Source: CBIFWW01 sp966186435 (GTDB lineage Bacteria; Pseudomonadota; Gammaproteobacteria; Enterobacterales; Enterobacteriaceae). From it: a stretch of DNA of 17,209 nt. Positions 1 through 8,962 of this stretch are shown here, one piece after another. The stretch spans positions 1 to 17,209 of the forward strand of contig CBIFWW010000070.1 of NCBI GenBank assembly GCA_966186435.1. The letters run 5' to 3'. Positions within the stretch are counted from its first letter, which is position 1. Every line of letters begins with the position of its first letter. The notes under the pieces are model-generated. The model was not told the DNA's origin and did not search any database. It saw nothing but the letters and a program-made list of their open reading frames with translations. Made by a program: the position numbers and the translations under genes.

Positions 1-3000
1 CGGTTTATCCCCGCTGGCGCGGGGAACACGGTGCTACCCACCCCTGCAACTCAGCCAACTGCGGTTTATCCCCGCTGGCGCGGGGAACACTTTGCTGGCC
101 CGGATGTGGACTATCGCGCCAGCGGTTTATCCCCGCTGGCGCGGGGAACACGGCGACTGAAGAAACAGCAATGTCTGCGGAGCCGGTTTATCCCCGCTGG
201 CGCGGGGAACACCCGGTTGCAGATACATCATTCATTGTTTTTTCCGGTTTATCCCCGCTGGCGCGGGGAACACACGGAAAGTCCGACAATTACCAATATC
301 AACGCCGGTTTATCCCCGCTGGCGCGGGGAACACTGGCTGCGGCGGTGTTATGTCGGCCAATTTAACGGTTTATCCCCGCTGGCGCGGGGAACACGACTA
401 TGGCGAACCTTGCATAAGTTGTGGACGGGGTTTATCCCCGCTGGCGCGGGGAACACGGAGTATGCTGACGGCCATCAATAGCATGATGCGGTTTATCCCC
501 GCTGGCGCGGGGAACACATTTGGCTGCGTTTCTCAACCAGTTATTCAGGGCGGTTTATCCCCGCTGGCGCGGGGAACACCGCTTTTATCTTTGTAATCGA
601 CATTCGAGGCCCGGTTTATCCCCGCTGGCGCGGGGAACACCAAGTTTCTTTATGTGAAACCAAGCCAATAAACGGTTTATCCCCGCTGGCGCGGGGAACA
701 CTCCTTGGACGTCCCACATAGCAACAAACTGACCGGTTTATCCCCGCTGGCGCGGGGAACACTTGACATGGCGAGAGCAGCAATATCGAAAGCGCGGTTT
801 ATCCCCGCTGGCGCGGGGAACACTTGTAATCGAATTCAGCATTTTGGGTTGCGATCGGTTTATCCCCGCTGGCGCGGGGAACACCTCCTGGATGTAGGCT
901 TTCAGCGCCGCGACTTCGGTTTATCCCCGCTGGCGCGGGGAACACTATCGAATTCGCCTTGCAAAAATATGCATCCCCGGTTTATCCCCGCTGGCGCGGG
1001 GAACACGCACTGCCTTTCGACTACGGTCTAACCGTTTACGGTTTATCCCCGCTGGCGCGGGGAACACGGGTGCGCCTACGGCGTTACGCTCCCAGTGATC
1101 GGTTTATCCCCGCTGGCGCGGGGAACACTGGATAATGGTCGTTTTGCCCCAGGAGTTCAGCGGTTTATCCCCGCTGGCGCGGGGAACACGATATCGACAG
1201 CGGGGAAACCTACACCTGGCATGGTTTATCCCCGCTGGCGCGGGGAACACCCACGTTGATATTAGATTTTATCTGCGAAAACCGGTTTATCCCCGCTGGC
1301 GCGGGGAACACGTGAATTCGAACTCACAAACCTGAGAAATCAGCGGTTTATCCCCGCTGGCGCGGGGAACACATCCTGCCTCTTTAGTGCAGCGGTAAAA
1401 ATGGCGGTTTATCCCCGCTGGCGCGGGGAACACATCTCGATGAGGCAATTGGAAATGCGGCCCGTCGGTTTATCCCCGCTGGCGCGGGGAACACCTCTGA
1501 TGATGACGTTGATTATCAGGAACGATCGGTTTATCCCCGCTGGCGCGGGGAACACCGCACAATTATTCCCAAATCAGACCAGATTAACGGTTTATCCCCG
1601 CTGGCGCGGGGAACACAGATACTGATGCGAAAATCGTGGTTTACCCACCGGTTTATCCCCGCTGGCGCGGGGAACACACCCTGCCCGAAAGTGTAATCTT
1701 CGTCAGCGTCGGTTTATCCCCGCTGGCGCGGGGAACACCGAAAATGTGTGACCGTGTGCTGGTAAATTTCCGGTTTATCCCCGCTGGCGCGGGGAACACA
1801 ACGTGCGAGAGTCGTATCGACACGCGGTTGGCGGTTTATCCCCGCTGGCGCGGGGAACACAGGAGTTGGCGCGGCTGGGTATTACGGCATCGCGGTTTAT
1901 CCCCGCTGGCGCGGGGAACACGCATCTTCAGCATATCGCGAGCGCAACAAACAAGGTTTATCCCCGCTGGCGCGGGGAACACTTTATTCCAGTTAATCAC
2001 CCCAAAATGCCGCGCGGTTTATCCCCGCTGGCGCGGGGAACACGCATGTGCTGACGTCAACTGACACCTCCATCCCGGTTTATCCCCGCTGGCGCGGGGA
2101 ACACTATATTTTTACCAATCCAACTACCTGGAGTTCCGGTTTATCCCCGCTGGCGCGGGGAACACTAATTCACGGTTTCGTTCATTAGGCTCCAATGCGG
2201 TTTATCCCCGCTGGCGCGGGGAACACAAAGCCCACTCCATCACCACAACAGATACTGGCGGTTTATCCCCGCTGGCGCGGGGAACACAAAGCCCACTCCA
2301 TCACCACAACAGATACTGGCGGTTTATCCCCGCTGGCGCGGGGAACACCTCTGGAGGCCGTGGAGCGGAGAGTGACGCAGCGGTTTATCCCCGCTGGCGC
2401 GGGGAACACTTTTTCAGGCAGATGAGTATCGCATTAGACATCGGTTTATCCCCGCTGGCGCGGGGAACACTTTCTCGCCTCCGGATCCCCATACGGTTTA
2501 CCCGGTTTATCCCCGCTGGCGCGGGGAACACTTCTCAATCAACCGGGGGTGCCACATGAAATTCGGTTTATCCCCGCTGGCGCGGGGAACACATCAGGAA
2601 ATTTTCAGCCAGCGCGGATCTGGGCGGTTTATCCCCGCTGGCGCGGGGAACACCAATCTGATTATGACGCAATACCAGTTGGTTGCGGTTTATCCCCGCT
2701 GGCGCGGGGAACACATTCCCATCATCCTCACAAGTCGCGTCAGCGGCGGTTTATCCCCGCTGGCGCGGGGAACACGTTTAGTGGCACATAACCTTCACAA
2801 ACGGTGTCGGTTTATCCCCGCTGGCGCGGGGAACACTCTATCTGGTGAAACCATGTATTCCTGATAATCGGTTTATCCCCGCTGGCGCGGGGAACACTGC
2901 CGATAAATATGCTGGATGCTAAAAAATAGCGGTTTATCCCCGCTGGCGCGGGGAACACTGCATTGGAGATTCCTGTCGGGTCAACATAAGCGGTTTATCC

Positions 3001-3263
3001 CCGCTGGCGCGGGGAACACGTTGATGTAATGATTAAAGCATTGGTTTATATCGGTTTATCCCCGCTGGCGCGGGGAACACACACCCAGGATATTGTAGAT
3101 ACGCTGATTGGACGGTTTATCCCCGCTGGCGCGGGGAACACGGCCTTGTTATCGGCTAGTAAGCGCCTTACTTCGGTTTATCCCCGCTGGCGCGGGGAAC
3201 ACCAACCATTGCGGCAGCGCGTTACCTCAACGACCGGTTTATCCCCGCTGGCGCGGGGAACAC
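1..3263 (-). CRISPR. Type I-E CRISPR array, 54 repeats and 53 spacers, left end open
   Basis: Fifty-four 29-bp repeats recur every 61 bp. The plus-strand form starts CGGTTTATCCCC, has a CGC-rich palindromic centre and ends GCGGGGAACAC. The minus-strand form, GTGTTCCCC then GGGGATAAACCG, is the crRNA orientation known for E. coli type I-E, including the 8-nt handle ATAAACCG. Spacers are 32 nt, except one of 33 nt at 518-550. All repeats look identical apart from the first plus-strand base at 428 (G), 1222 (T) and 1954 (A). Spacers 2227-2258 and 2288-2319 are identical. The leader and cas2 lie to the right, so transcription runs leftward and the newest spacers are near 3235. The repeat at position 1 is perfect rather than degenerate, so the array probably continues beyond the window. 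Spacer sources cannot be told from the sequence alone. Confidence 0.99.
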
Positions 3264-3361
3264 ACTTAAACTACATCACTGTTTTATAACAATAATTTTC
3301 GCGCCAGTAAAGTTACCAACTATTATTGCTGAAACCAACTTTTTAAAGAGCCTGTAACCCA
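3264..3361 (-). promoter_or_regulatory. CRISPR leader
   Basis: This 98-bp AT-rich stretch lies between the cas2 stop codon and the first (leader-proximal) repeat, where type I-E leaders sit. It should carry the promoter for the pre-crRNA and the signals that direct Cas1-Cas2 to the first repeat. In E. coli the leader also needs IHF; I looked for the IHF consensus and found no convincing match, so either the site is degenerate or integration is guided differently. The call rests on position, base composition and repeat orientation. Confidence 0.85.
3283..3311 (-). promoter_or_regulatory. Candidate pre-crRNA promoter in leader
   Basis: On the minus strand TTTACT (3311-3306, 4 of 6 matches to the -35 consensus) is followed after 17 bp by TATAAA (3288-3283, 5 of 6 matches to the -10 consensus). 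Transcription would start near 3276, about a dozen bases before the first repeat. This is a consensus match only; a promoter further upstream, inside cas2, is also possible. Confidence 0.4.
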
Positions 3362-3652
3362 TTAATTTTCAACAGGAAGAAAAGAAACCAGCCGCAGTCC
3401 ATCCAGATCTACCGGAATTCGCCGGTTTTCCCCCCACGTTTGAAATTCAAAACCTGATTCAGTGTTGGTTGACCATGCCATCACAACATTACCAGTTTCA
3501 GTTAAGGTAGTTATTTGCTGCCAAACCATTTCACGTATCCGGCCTGAAACATCCCCAATGTATACTCCAGCGCGCACTTCAAGCAGCCAGACCGCTAATC
3601 GGCCCCGCAAGCGGGGCGGCACATTTTCTGTCACAACAATAAGCATGCTCAT
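3362..3652 (-). CDS. cas2: CRISPR-associated endoribonuclease-fold protein Cas2, type I-E
   Basis: Cas2 is the structural partner of Cas1 in the spacer-acquisition complex, in which a Cas2 dimer bridges two Cas1 dimers and sets spacer length. The 96-residue protein starts MSMLIVVTENVPPRLRGRL and contains GVYIGDVSGRIREMVW and FEFQTWGENRR, as in the E. coli-type (YgbF) branch of the family, which is 94 residues long in E. coli. The start ATG lies two bases past the cas1 stop codon, so the two genes are very probably translated from one message. It is the last gene of the operon before the leader. No truncation or odd residue is seen. Confidence 0.97.
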   Translation of the reverse strand: MSMLIVVTENVPPRLRGRLAVWLLEVRAGVYIGDVSGRIREMVWQQITTLTETGNVVMAWSTNTESGFEFQTWGENRRIPVDLDGLRLVSFLPVEN

Positions 3653-3654
3653 TT

Positions 3655-4572
3655 TTATTGGCCTCGATGACCTACATCCCCAAAAGAGTTGGGTAAAGGG
3701 ATGGCCACAGGCTGGACATAATCTGGCGGTGCCGGAGGTGTTACCTCTCCAGCAGAGAGTATGTCTTCAATCATAGGAATGAGTTTTGAAAGGGTTTTGT
3801 GTGAGCGGAAGATATCCCGGCAGGCAAGTCTTACCTGGCGATCGGGATCTGTGGGTTGTTTACGCGCAATATCGAATGCTTTAGGAATAACCGTTTCAAA
3901 CTTAATAACATCGGCTATATCATAAACAAATGACAAAGGCTTACCGGTATGAATAAATCCAATGGCAGGTGCATAACCGGCGGCCAATACCGCCGCCTCC
4001 GTCACACCATAAAGGCACGCCGTAGCCGCACTGATGCAACGGTTGATAACATCGCCTTTTTCCCAGTCCTTAGGATCATAACGCCGGCCATTCCAGGTTA
4101 CGCCATACTGCTTAGCTAACATTGAATAAATTGCCTTTACCCGGCTGCCTTCTATTCCCCGTAGTTGCTCGACAGAACGTTTTGCAGGTGCTGGCTCTCC
4201 AAATCGCAACTCAAACATCTTACGCACGACTTTAAGCCGCAAATCTTCCTCTAAAGCGAGACGGGCCTGATAGAGCAATTTATCGGATCGTGCACCGCCA
4301 GGCTGACCAGAGGCATAGACCCGAACACCAGCCTCCCCTACCCATACCAATAATGTTCCAACCTGGGCCGCTAAACGTACCGCCGCATGGGACACTCGAG
4401 TTCCAGGCTCCAACATGATGCACGCAACAGAACCCACAGGGATATGAGTGCGAACGCCGGTTTTATCCACCAGCACAAAGGCACCATCAATAACATCAAT
4501 CTGGCCGTATTGCAGAAAGATCATTGATACCCGATCTTTGATCGGTATTGGATTCAACGGTATAAACGCCAT
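3655..4572 (-). CDS. cas1: CRISPR-associated integrase Cas1, type I-E
   Basis: Cas1 is the metal-dependent integrase that inserts new spacers at the leader end of the array, in complex with Cas2. The N-terminal beta domain (about residues 1-80) is followed by the alpha-helical catalytic domain. The catalytic triad is visible as Glu141 (RGIEGSRVKAIY), His208 (GFIHTGKPLSFVYD) and Asp221 (DIADVIKFE), exactly the E. coli numbering. I chose the ATG at 4572, giving 305 residues as in E. coli. A GTG six bases upstream (4578) would add two residues, but its Shine-Dalgarno spacing is near zero, whereas AGGGGG lies five bases before the ATG. The gene starts 15 bp after the cas6e stop codon. Confidence 0.97.
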   Translation of the reverse strand: MAFIPLNPIPIKDRVSMIFLQYGQIDVIDGAFVLVDKTGVRTHIPVGSVACIMLEPGTRVSHAAVRLAAQVGTLLVWVGEAGVRVYASGQPGGARSDKLLYQARLALEEDLRLKVVRKMFELRFGEPAPAKRSVEQLRGIEGSRVKAIYSMLAKQYGVTWNGRRYDPKDWEKGDVINRCISAATACLYGVTEAAVLAAGYAPAIGFIHTGKPLSFVYDIADVIKFETVIPKAFDIARKQPTDPDRQVRLACRDIFRSHKTLSKLIPMIEDILSAGEVTPPAPPDYVQPVAIPLPNSFGDVGHRGQ

Positions 4573-4587
4573 CCGCACCCCCTAATG

Positions 4588-5187
4588 TTAAGCCGGAGCC
4601 AGGGATAGCAAACCACACCCCATTGATTTTGCAGGCCCTATGCCTTGGCGAATTAACTCCGTCAATGCGATATTGTCCGTTACCGTGAACACCCCCTCAA
4701 AGCAAACCGTATTGAGTTTGCCATTGTGCCCACCGCCCGAGAAATAGTACGGCCGTTCAGTGATAGGATGAACATCTTCAATTTTGGCACCAGAGCTAAG
4801 TTTGCGCGCCAACCAGTCGATTTGGGCTTGTTCATTTATTAGCGGAACCCGGCAACGTTTAATATTGCCCTTACCATCCAGGCGTTGCTGCGCATCTTTA
4901 ATAGTTTTGACCGGATTGGCCCGTAATTTAAAGCGCAACGGCATACCAATATTAAGGCCATAGGCAATCTCTTTAGATCCAATCACTGTCGCAGCTGAAG
5001 AACTGCATGGTGCTAAAATAGATTGCATCAGCAGGTAGCAGCCCTGCCCCGGTTGCTGTTGTTCAACCCGGAATAGAAAATCCCGCGCAGCGTCTGGCCG
5101 CTCTGGGAAAAGTTGCCACAAGGCTTGGTGCAATTGATAGAGATCGCGGCTCCATCGGCGATCAATGACAATTTTGCTGAGGTACAT
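4588..5187 (-). CDS. cas6e: Cascade crRNA endoribonuclease Cas6e (CasE/Cse3)
   Basis: Cas6e cuts the pre-crRNA at the 3' base of the repeat hairpin, leaving the 8-nt 5' handle, and stays bound as the head of Cascade. The protein has 199 residues, as in E. coli. His20, the catalytic histidine in E. coli, is present in DLYQLHQALW. The tandem ferredoxin-like fold ends in the conserved glycine-rich GIGPAKSMGCGLLSLAP, and the GKGNIKRCRVPL stretch is typical. The start codon lies inside the 3' end of cas5e (26-bp overlap) and has a strong AGGAGG Shine-Dalgarno sequence, so independent re-initiation is likely. Its substrates here would be the array transcript and possibly the mini-repeat RNA from 9243-9331. 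Confidence 0.97.
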   Translation of the reverse strand: MYLSKIVIDRRWSRDLYQLHQALWQLFPERPDAARDFLFRVEQQQPGQGCYLLMQSILAPCSSSAATVIGSKEIAYGLNIGMPLRFKLRANPVKTIKDAQQRLDGKGNIKRCRVPLINEQAQIDWLARKLSSGAKIEDVHPITERPYYFSGGGHNGKLNTVCFEGVFTVTDNIALTELIRQGIGPAKSMGCGLLSLAPA

Positions 5188-5845
5188 CCCTGCCTCCTTT
5201 TATTAAATGCCACTTGTGGGAGGTAAATTGGCGCGGCAGTGTTAACAATGGTGCATCACGGGTGTACAGGATGGTGCTCTCCCCCTGCGGATCTTCGCAA
5301 TAAATATCCCCGCCGCCAGGTGGATAGTCAGCCAATGCTTGCTGAAGATCTGCCGCTTGAATAGCCCCCCTAAAAAGGGGTTGGGTCAATGGGCAACTAC
5401 GTCGCCCTAAAAAAGGGGTAAAGTGAGGTTTTTTTACCGCTTTTTCCAACACATCAAGTGGGATTTTAGCGTCAGGCGCCTGATATACCGCCACGGTAAA
5501 TAGTGCGTCGCATAGGTATTCGCGCCACGTTTGAATGGTTTCGTGGCTTTTCAAACCGCCGTAACCCTGGCGAGCGCCCAATACAGTGTGGTAGTCAAGC
5601 AAACTGGTTACCGGCACATCCCGCTCATCAACAGTGACGGCATCGCAACGCACGGCAAAACGCACGCTGTTCGCCAGCGCCATTAATCGCGTTTTATCGT
5701 CACGTTGAATGCCTAAGCAAGCCCCAAGCAAACCCAGTAAACCGCTGCGCGTGGGTAACCGGGCCGTAGGGCGTGTGCCTTCAAAAGTCGGCAGCCCCCA
5801 TGCTTGTAAAGGCCCAGCCAGGCGCAATATCAGATAGCCATTCAT
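5162..5845 (-). CDS. cas5e: Cascade subunit Cas5e (CasD)
   Basis: Cas5e caps the 5' handle end of the crRNA in Cascade and contacts Cas8e. The 227-residue protein begins MNGYLILRLAGPLQAWG and continues with PTFEGTRPTARLPTRSGLLG, the hallmark N-terminal part of type I-E Cas5 (224 residues in E. coli). The motifs DYHTVLGARQGYGGLKSHE, LGRRSCPLTQPLF and TLPRQF are also family-typical. It starts two bases after the cas7e stop codon, with a GAGG Shine-Dalgarno inside the end of cas7e, and overlaps cas6e by 26 bp. Both arrangements fit co-translation of Cascade subunits. Confidence 0.97.
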   Translation of the reverse strand: MNGYLILRLAGPLQAWGLPTFEGTRPTARLPTRSGLLGLLGACLGIQRDDKTRLMALANSVRFAVRCDAVTVDERDVPVTSLLDYHTVLGARQGYGGLKSHETIQTWREYLCDALFTVAVYQAPDAKIPLDVLEKAVKKPHFTPFLGRRSCPLTQPLFRGAIQAADLQQALADYPPGGGDIYCEDPQGESTILYTRDAPLLTLPRQFTSHKWHLIKGGRDVPQQNCH

Positions 5846-5847
5846 GT

Positions 5848-6939
5848 TTACGCCTCGCCATTACTACGGATCCAGGATTTAAGCTGTTCGAGGTTGGCCA
5901 TATTAGCCACTTGAGACGGATGCGTATCACACTCAGCCAACATAAATTGGGCAGCCGGGCCGCTCAGGCTATAACCATTGGCAACCTTGTCCCAATATTG
6001 ATTAAAGGCGTTGATCGATGGCAGCACGAATCCGTTTGCACTTTTTATAGGGCTTTCGAAGGCATTCGCTAGTGAGATTGGGAAATCAGAGAAATTCACC
6101 ATCACCATATCCGCAGGGTTAAAAGCGGCAAACGTTCGTTGCTTGGCCCCCGGCACTTCGGTGGCCAGCATATGGGCTAAATGCGCTGCAATCTCCAAGG
6201 CTTGTTCCCGTGAAACGCCACCTAAGTTCTCTTGAAGCTGGGCAATGTTAAGGCTGGCATAACGGTAAAATACGCCCGAGGAGAACTCTTGGGTGCCCAT
6301 ATGCGCTGAACCCAGTTCCTGTAGGTCGTCCACCGCGGTGAACCAATCAATATCAGAATCAACCTGGTGTGTAGTGATGGCATGAGCAATGGACATGGCC
6401 CCATCGACTTTGCCCAGTTCACTCATCATGCCGCTAGTGGCCATTCGACCGCTCAAGGCGATATCTACCCCCTGCTGAAGATTGCTGCGCATGGCGTTAA
6501 CATCTTCTTTAAGCAGCTTGGTGAGTTTTTTCTCTTCCAGATTTTCTGCCTGGGCTTTTTCAACTTGCTCGCAAAACCAGCTAATTTCGGCCATTACCCA
6601 TGGGGATACTGCATCCGCTTCAATTTTTTCAGCATCGTTAATGGTTTTCCCGGTCAATAGTGCCAGAGTTGTGTCGATAGTCGTTTGCTCAAATCGATCT
6701 CCTAGCTGTTTACGCAGCAAATCACGCAGAGGAGCCAAGTGGATAGTCCTTAGGCTGGATGCCCCAATATGCTTGGCGTAATAATCCCCCGTGCGCAGCG
6801 CGCGTTTTAAGCTTTGGCTAGAGATACGAACACGCCGCTTACCACCAAATACGGCATCTTTTTGCATGTTCATATCATCGCGGTTCAGGCAAGACGGGCT
6901 GTGGGAAATCAGTACGTGGAAATTAATAAAATTAGCCAT
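5848..6939 (-). CDS. cas7e: Cascade backbone subunit Cas7e (CasC/Cse4)
   Basis: Six copies of Cas7e form the helical backbone along the crRNA and divide it into 6-nt segments, with every sixth base flipped out of pairing. The protein has 363 residues, equal to E. coli. The N terminus contains HVLISHSPSCLNRDDMN and FGGKRRVRISSQSLKRA (residues 31-47), and the middle contains GVDIALSGRMATSGMMSELG and the STHxxD-like ITTHQVDSDIDWF region, all typical of Cas7e. It follows cse2 with a two-base gap and has an AAGGA Shine-Dalgarno. The 6-nt periodicity of this subunit is relevant to the mismatch pattern at 9146-9177. Confidence 0.97.
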   Translation of the reverse strand: MANFINFHVLISHSPSCLNRDDMNMQKDAVFGGKRRVRISSQSLKRALRTGDYYAKHIGASSLRTIHLAPLRDLLRKQLGDRFEQTTIDTTLALLTGKTINDAEKIEADAVSPWVMAEISWFCEQVEKAQAENLEEKKLTKLLKEDVNAMRSNLQQGVDIALSGRMATSGMMSELGKVDGAMSIAHAITTHQVDSDIDWFTAVDDLQELGSAHMGTQEFSSGVFYRYASLNIAQLQENLGGVSREQALEIAAHLAHMLATEVPGAKQRTFAAFNPADMVMVNFSDFPISLANAFESPIKSANGFVLPSINAFNQYWDKVANGYSLSGPAAQFMLAECDTHPSQVANMANLEQLKSWIRSNGEA

Positions 6940-6941
6940 AT

Positions 6942-7433
6942 TTAAGCATCCTTACGTTTTGGAGGGGTCGATAACACAAAATCTTCCAGAAGTTGTTGGC
7001 GTTCACGCTTGCCCCACCATACCAACTGGCGTGCCAGTAGGCCCCAATCCAGGGTCGGTTGTGCATGGGCGATTAGCCGGCGTAATTGGATCATATCGGC
7101 GGGCTTGTCAGCCCGAATTAATTGGAATACCCGGCGTTCATTAATTACCCCACTGGTTGCTAATGCCTTACCTATAGAGATCCCATAGGCTTGCTCGGGC
7201 GATTTCTCTCGATGGGTAATTGCCTCCTTTCCGGCGCTGAGACAAAACACCATACGCAACAACGCTTGCTGGTTCTTCGGATCATCCCAACCAAAAGGTT
7301 GTACCAGCCGATAGAAAGCAGGTATATCCCGCAGGTCTTGGGGTTCGGCAATCCGTCTTATTTGAGCACTGGCACCATTATCTAATTGCTTCCAGGCCTG
7401 GTATAACGCCAATACATCAATTTCTTTAGTCAT
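6942..7433 (-). CDS. cse2: Cascade small subunit Cse2 (CasB, Cas11e)
   Basis: Two copies of Cse2 form the belly of Cascade and stabilise the displaced strand of the R-loop. I chose the ATG at 7433, giving 163 residues beginning MTKEIDVLALYQAWKQLDNG; E. coli CasB has 160 residues and starts the same way. The start has a strong GGAGG eight bases upstream. A longer in-frame start at 7508 would overlap cas8e by more than 80 bp and add residues with no family similarity. RDIPAFYRLVQPFGW and WWGKRERQQLLEDFVL are characteristic. The gene overlaps the end of cas8e by 8 bp. Confidence 0.95.
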   Translation of the reverse strand: MTKEIDVLALYQAWKQLDNGASAQIRRIAEPQDLRDIPAFYRLVQPFGWDDPKNQQALLRMVFCLSAGKEAITHREKSPEQAYGISIGKALATSGVINERRVFQLIRADKPADMIQLRRLIAHAQPTLDWGLLARQLVWWGKRERQQLLEDFVLSTPPKRKDA

Positions 7434-8934
7434 CCGTCTTTCCTCCCTGTGGCCGAAGTTCATTGAATTGTTTTCGTAATGTTTTACGCCCCATAGCAAT
7501 GGCGGCAATCAATTTGGGGTGATGGCTATAGGGGGCGATAGCCTGATTGAAAAGCCCATCACAAAGCTGGCGGAGTTCAGCGTGGAACTGGGCTAAACGC
7601 GTCTGGGGGTGGGTATAGTCCAGGGTGGCTAAAAGATTAGGGATCAATAAATTACTTTGGCGATAAAATTGGCGCTCTGCGGGTTCCTGTAGCGGTACAC
7701 CTACACCTTTGATTTCTAATTTTTCATACCCGACCATCACGCTATATAAAGCCTTACGCAATGCTGTTTTATATCCCAGCCCGGTTTCAACGATTTCGTT
7801 GATAGTTTCGTGATGTTGTTCCCAACCATCGTTAAAAGTTAGAACCTCATGGCGCCGCTCCAGTATTGATGCCTGGTTGTTACGGTATCCCCCTACAATC
7901 AGCGCCAGCTTATGTTGCGGCGCAATTTGTTGGAATTGCGCGATAACCGTTGCAGGAGCATGACCGCCCTGCTGTTGGCTAAATTTATTAATCAATATGC
8001 GGCTGATTTGCGTCCAGGATGGCGCAGCGGTAGTAAACGCTAAAAACTTAGTTTCAACTGTCCCTTTATTCACGGACAGTAAGCGTGGGGAATGTGGATG
8101 ATTCCACAGCCCCTCTACGGTGAAATTAAACTTTGCCTTGTTAAATCCGCTATAACGTTTTTGACTGTGCAAACCACATGCACTGCACTGGCCTTCACCT
8201 TCAGGTGGGCATAACTCAATGTGAGCCGGTTGCCAAAATAATCCACGAACTAGCCCTATAGCTGCCGCCGGAATGGTTTCGCCAGCCACAATCGGTTTAA
8301 CCCAAGTAGGGCGATGTTCAGACTGAGGGGCATCAGGGTATTGGTTAAGTAACGTTGATTTGGCTAATACGTTTAAACACAGAGTAGTGCGTAAGTGATC
8401 GCCGCGTACAAGTGTAGTCATTGGCGTACCACCGCGCAGGCCGCTTTTAAAGCCGCCGCCAAAACCCGGTGCATTGTTCGCCTGGTTAAACAGGGCTATG
8501 GCGGTACACCCGCTGCATACATGCTCTCCCTGCCCTGGCTGATTGATAAATGCGCAATTCGTTGACCCGCTTACCCCGGTTAGCAGTTTATCCATGCTGG
8601 TTGGCTCAGCAGCATTTACACCTCTTATCTGCATAAACGGTTGATCGGGGTGTTCGAGGTCAAAGGTGGTTATCCAGGGCTGGATTAGGGCGTCATATTC
8701 ATCCTCGGACAGAGGTTTGGCAACTCGCCGCCGGTAATCAACGGCATCTTCAGGAGGGGCGATAACTTGTAACAGGCATACCAACAATTGTAGCGCCGCC
8801 AGCTCCATGTCTTCCCGGGGCATGCTCAAACGCCACTTATCCGGGCTACAGCATAGTGCTTGTAAGGTAATTGTTTGAACGTTGCCCCCGGATAATAAGC
8901 GAACCGGGATCCATGCATCAGTGAGTAGATTCAT
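7426..8934 (-). CDS. cas8e: Cascade large subunit Cas8e (CasA/Cse1)
   Basis: Cas8e recognises the PAM, starts DNA unwinding and recruits Cas3. The protein has 502 residues, the same as E. coli CasA. The flexible L1 loop with Phe129 and Asn131 (CAFINQPGQGEHVC) is present, as is a likely zinc site made of Cys140, Cys143, Cys250 and Cys253. GFGGGFKSGLRGGTP and YRNNQASILERRHEVL are also typical, and the four-helix bundle ends at PQGG near the C terminus. The ATG has AAGGAAA seven bases upstream. Its promoter should lie in 8935-9240. A 40-codon ORF ends 28 bp upstream, so cas8e may be the second gene of its transcript. It overlaps cse2 by 8 bp. Confidence 0.97.
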   Translation of the reverse strand: MNLLTDAWIPVRLLSGGNVQTITLQALCCSPDKWRLSMPREDMELAALQLLVCLLQVIAPPEDAVDYRRRVAKPLSEDEYDALIQPWITTFDLEHPDQPFMQIRGVNAAEPTSMDKLLTGVSGSTNCAFINQPGQGEHVCSGCTAIALFNQANNAPGFGGGFKSGLRGGTPMTTLVRGDHLRTTLCLNVLAKSTLLNQYPDAPQSEHRPTWVKPIVAGETIPAAAIGLVRGLFWQPAHIELCPPEGEGQCSACGLHSQKRYSGFNKAKFNFTVEGLWNHPHSPRLLSVNKGTVETKFLAFTTAAPSWTQISRILINKFSQQQGGHAPATVIAQFQQIAPQHKLALIVGGYRNNQASILERRHEVLTFNDGWEQHHETINEIVETGLGYKTALRKALYSVMVGYEKLEIKGVGVPLQEPAERQFYRQSNLLIPNLLATLDYTHPQTRLAQFHAELRQLCDGLFNQAIAPYSHHPKLIAAIAMGRKTLRKQFNELRPQGGKTDD

Positions 8935-8962
8935 TGAATTTCCTTATAACCTATAACAACTT

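Noticed and set aside
1312..1404. Two neighbouring spacers (1312-1343 and 1373-1404) with tRNA-like wording such as AGTTCGAATTCAC
   Set aside because: The T-arm does not pair properly with a seven-base loop and no full tRNA is present. At most the spacers derive from phage tRNA genes, which needs a database search.
1634..1648. Spacers ending in GGTTTAC-like words (also near 1034 and 2497), resembling the repeat start
   Set aside because: The matches are six or seven bases long, lie at varying offsets, and are expected by chance among 53 spacers.
31..3289. Several plus-strand ORFs of 66-142 codons across the array, full of repeated VYPRWRGEH, GLSPLARGT and RFIPAGAGN motifs
   Set aside because: The 61-bp repeat period shifts the frame by one each unit, so the repeat is simply translated in three frames in turn. 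These are artefacts of the CRISPR array.
3264..3361. IHF-binding site in the CRISPR leader
   Set aside because: No segment matches the IHF consensus well enough on either strand.
4573..4578. GTG start of cas1 at 4578
   Set aside because: The Shine-Dalgarno would abut the GTG. The ATG at 4572 gives correct spacing, the 305-residue E. coli length and E. coli catalytic numbering.
7434..7508. Longer start for cse2 at 7508
   Set aside because: It would add 25 residues without family similarity inside cas8e; the ATG at 7433 has a strong Shine-Dalgarno sequence and the E. coli-like N terminus.
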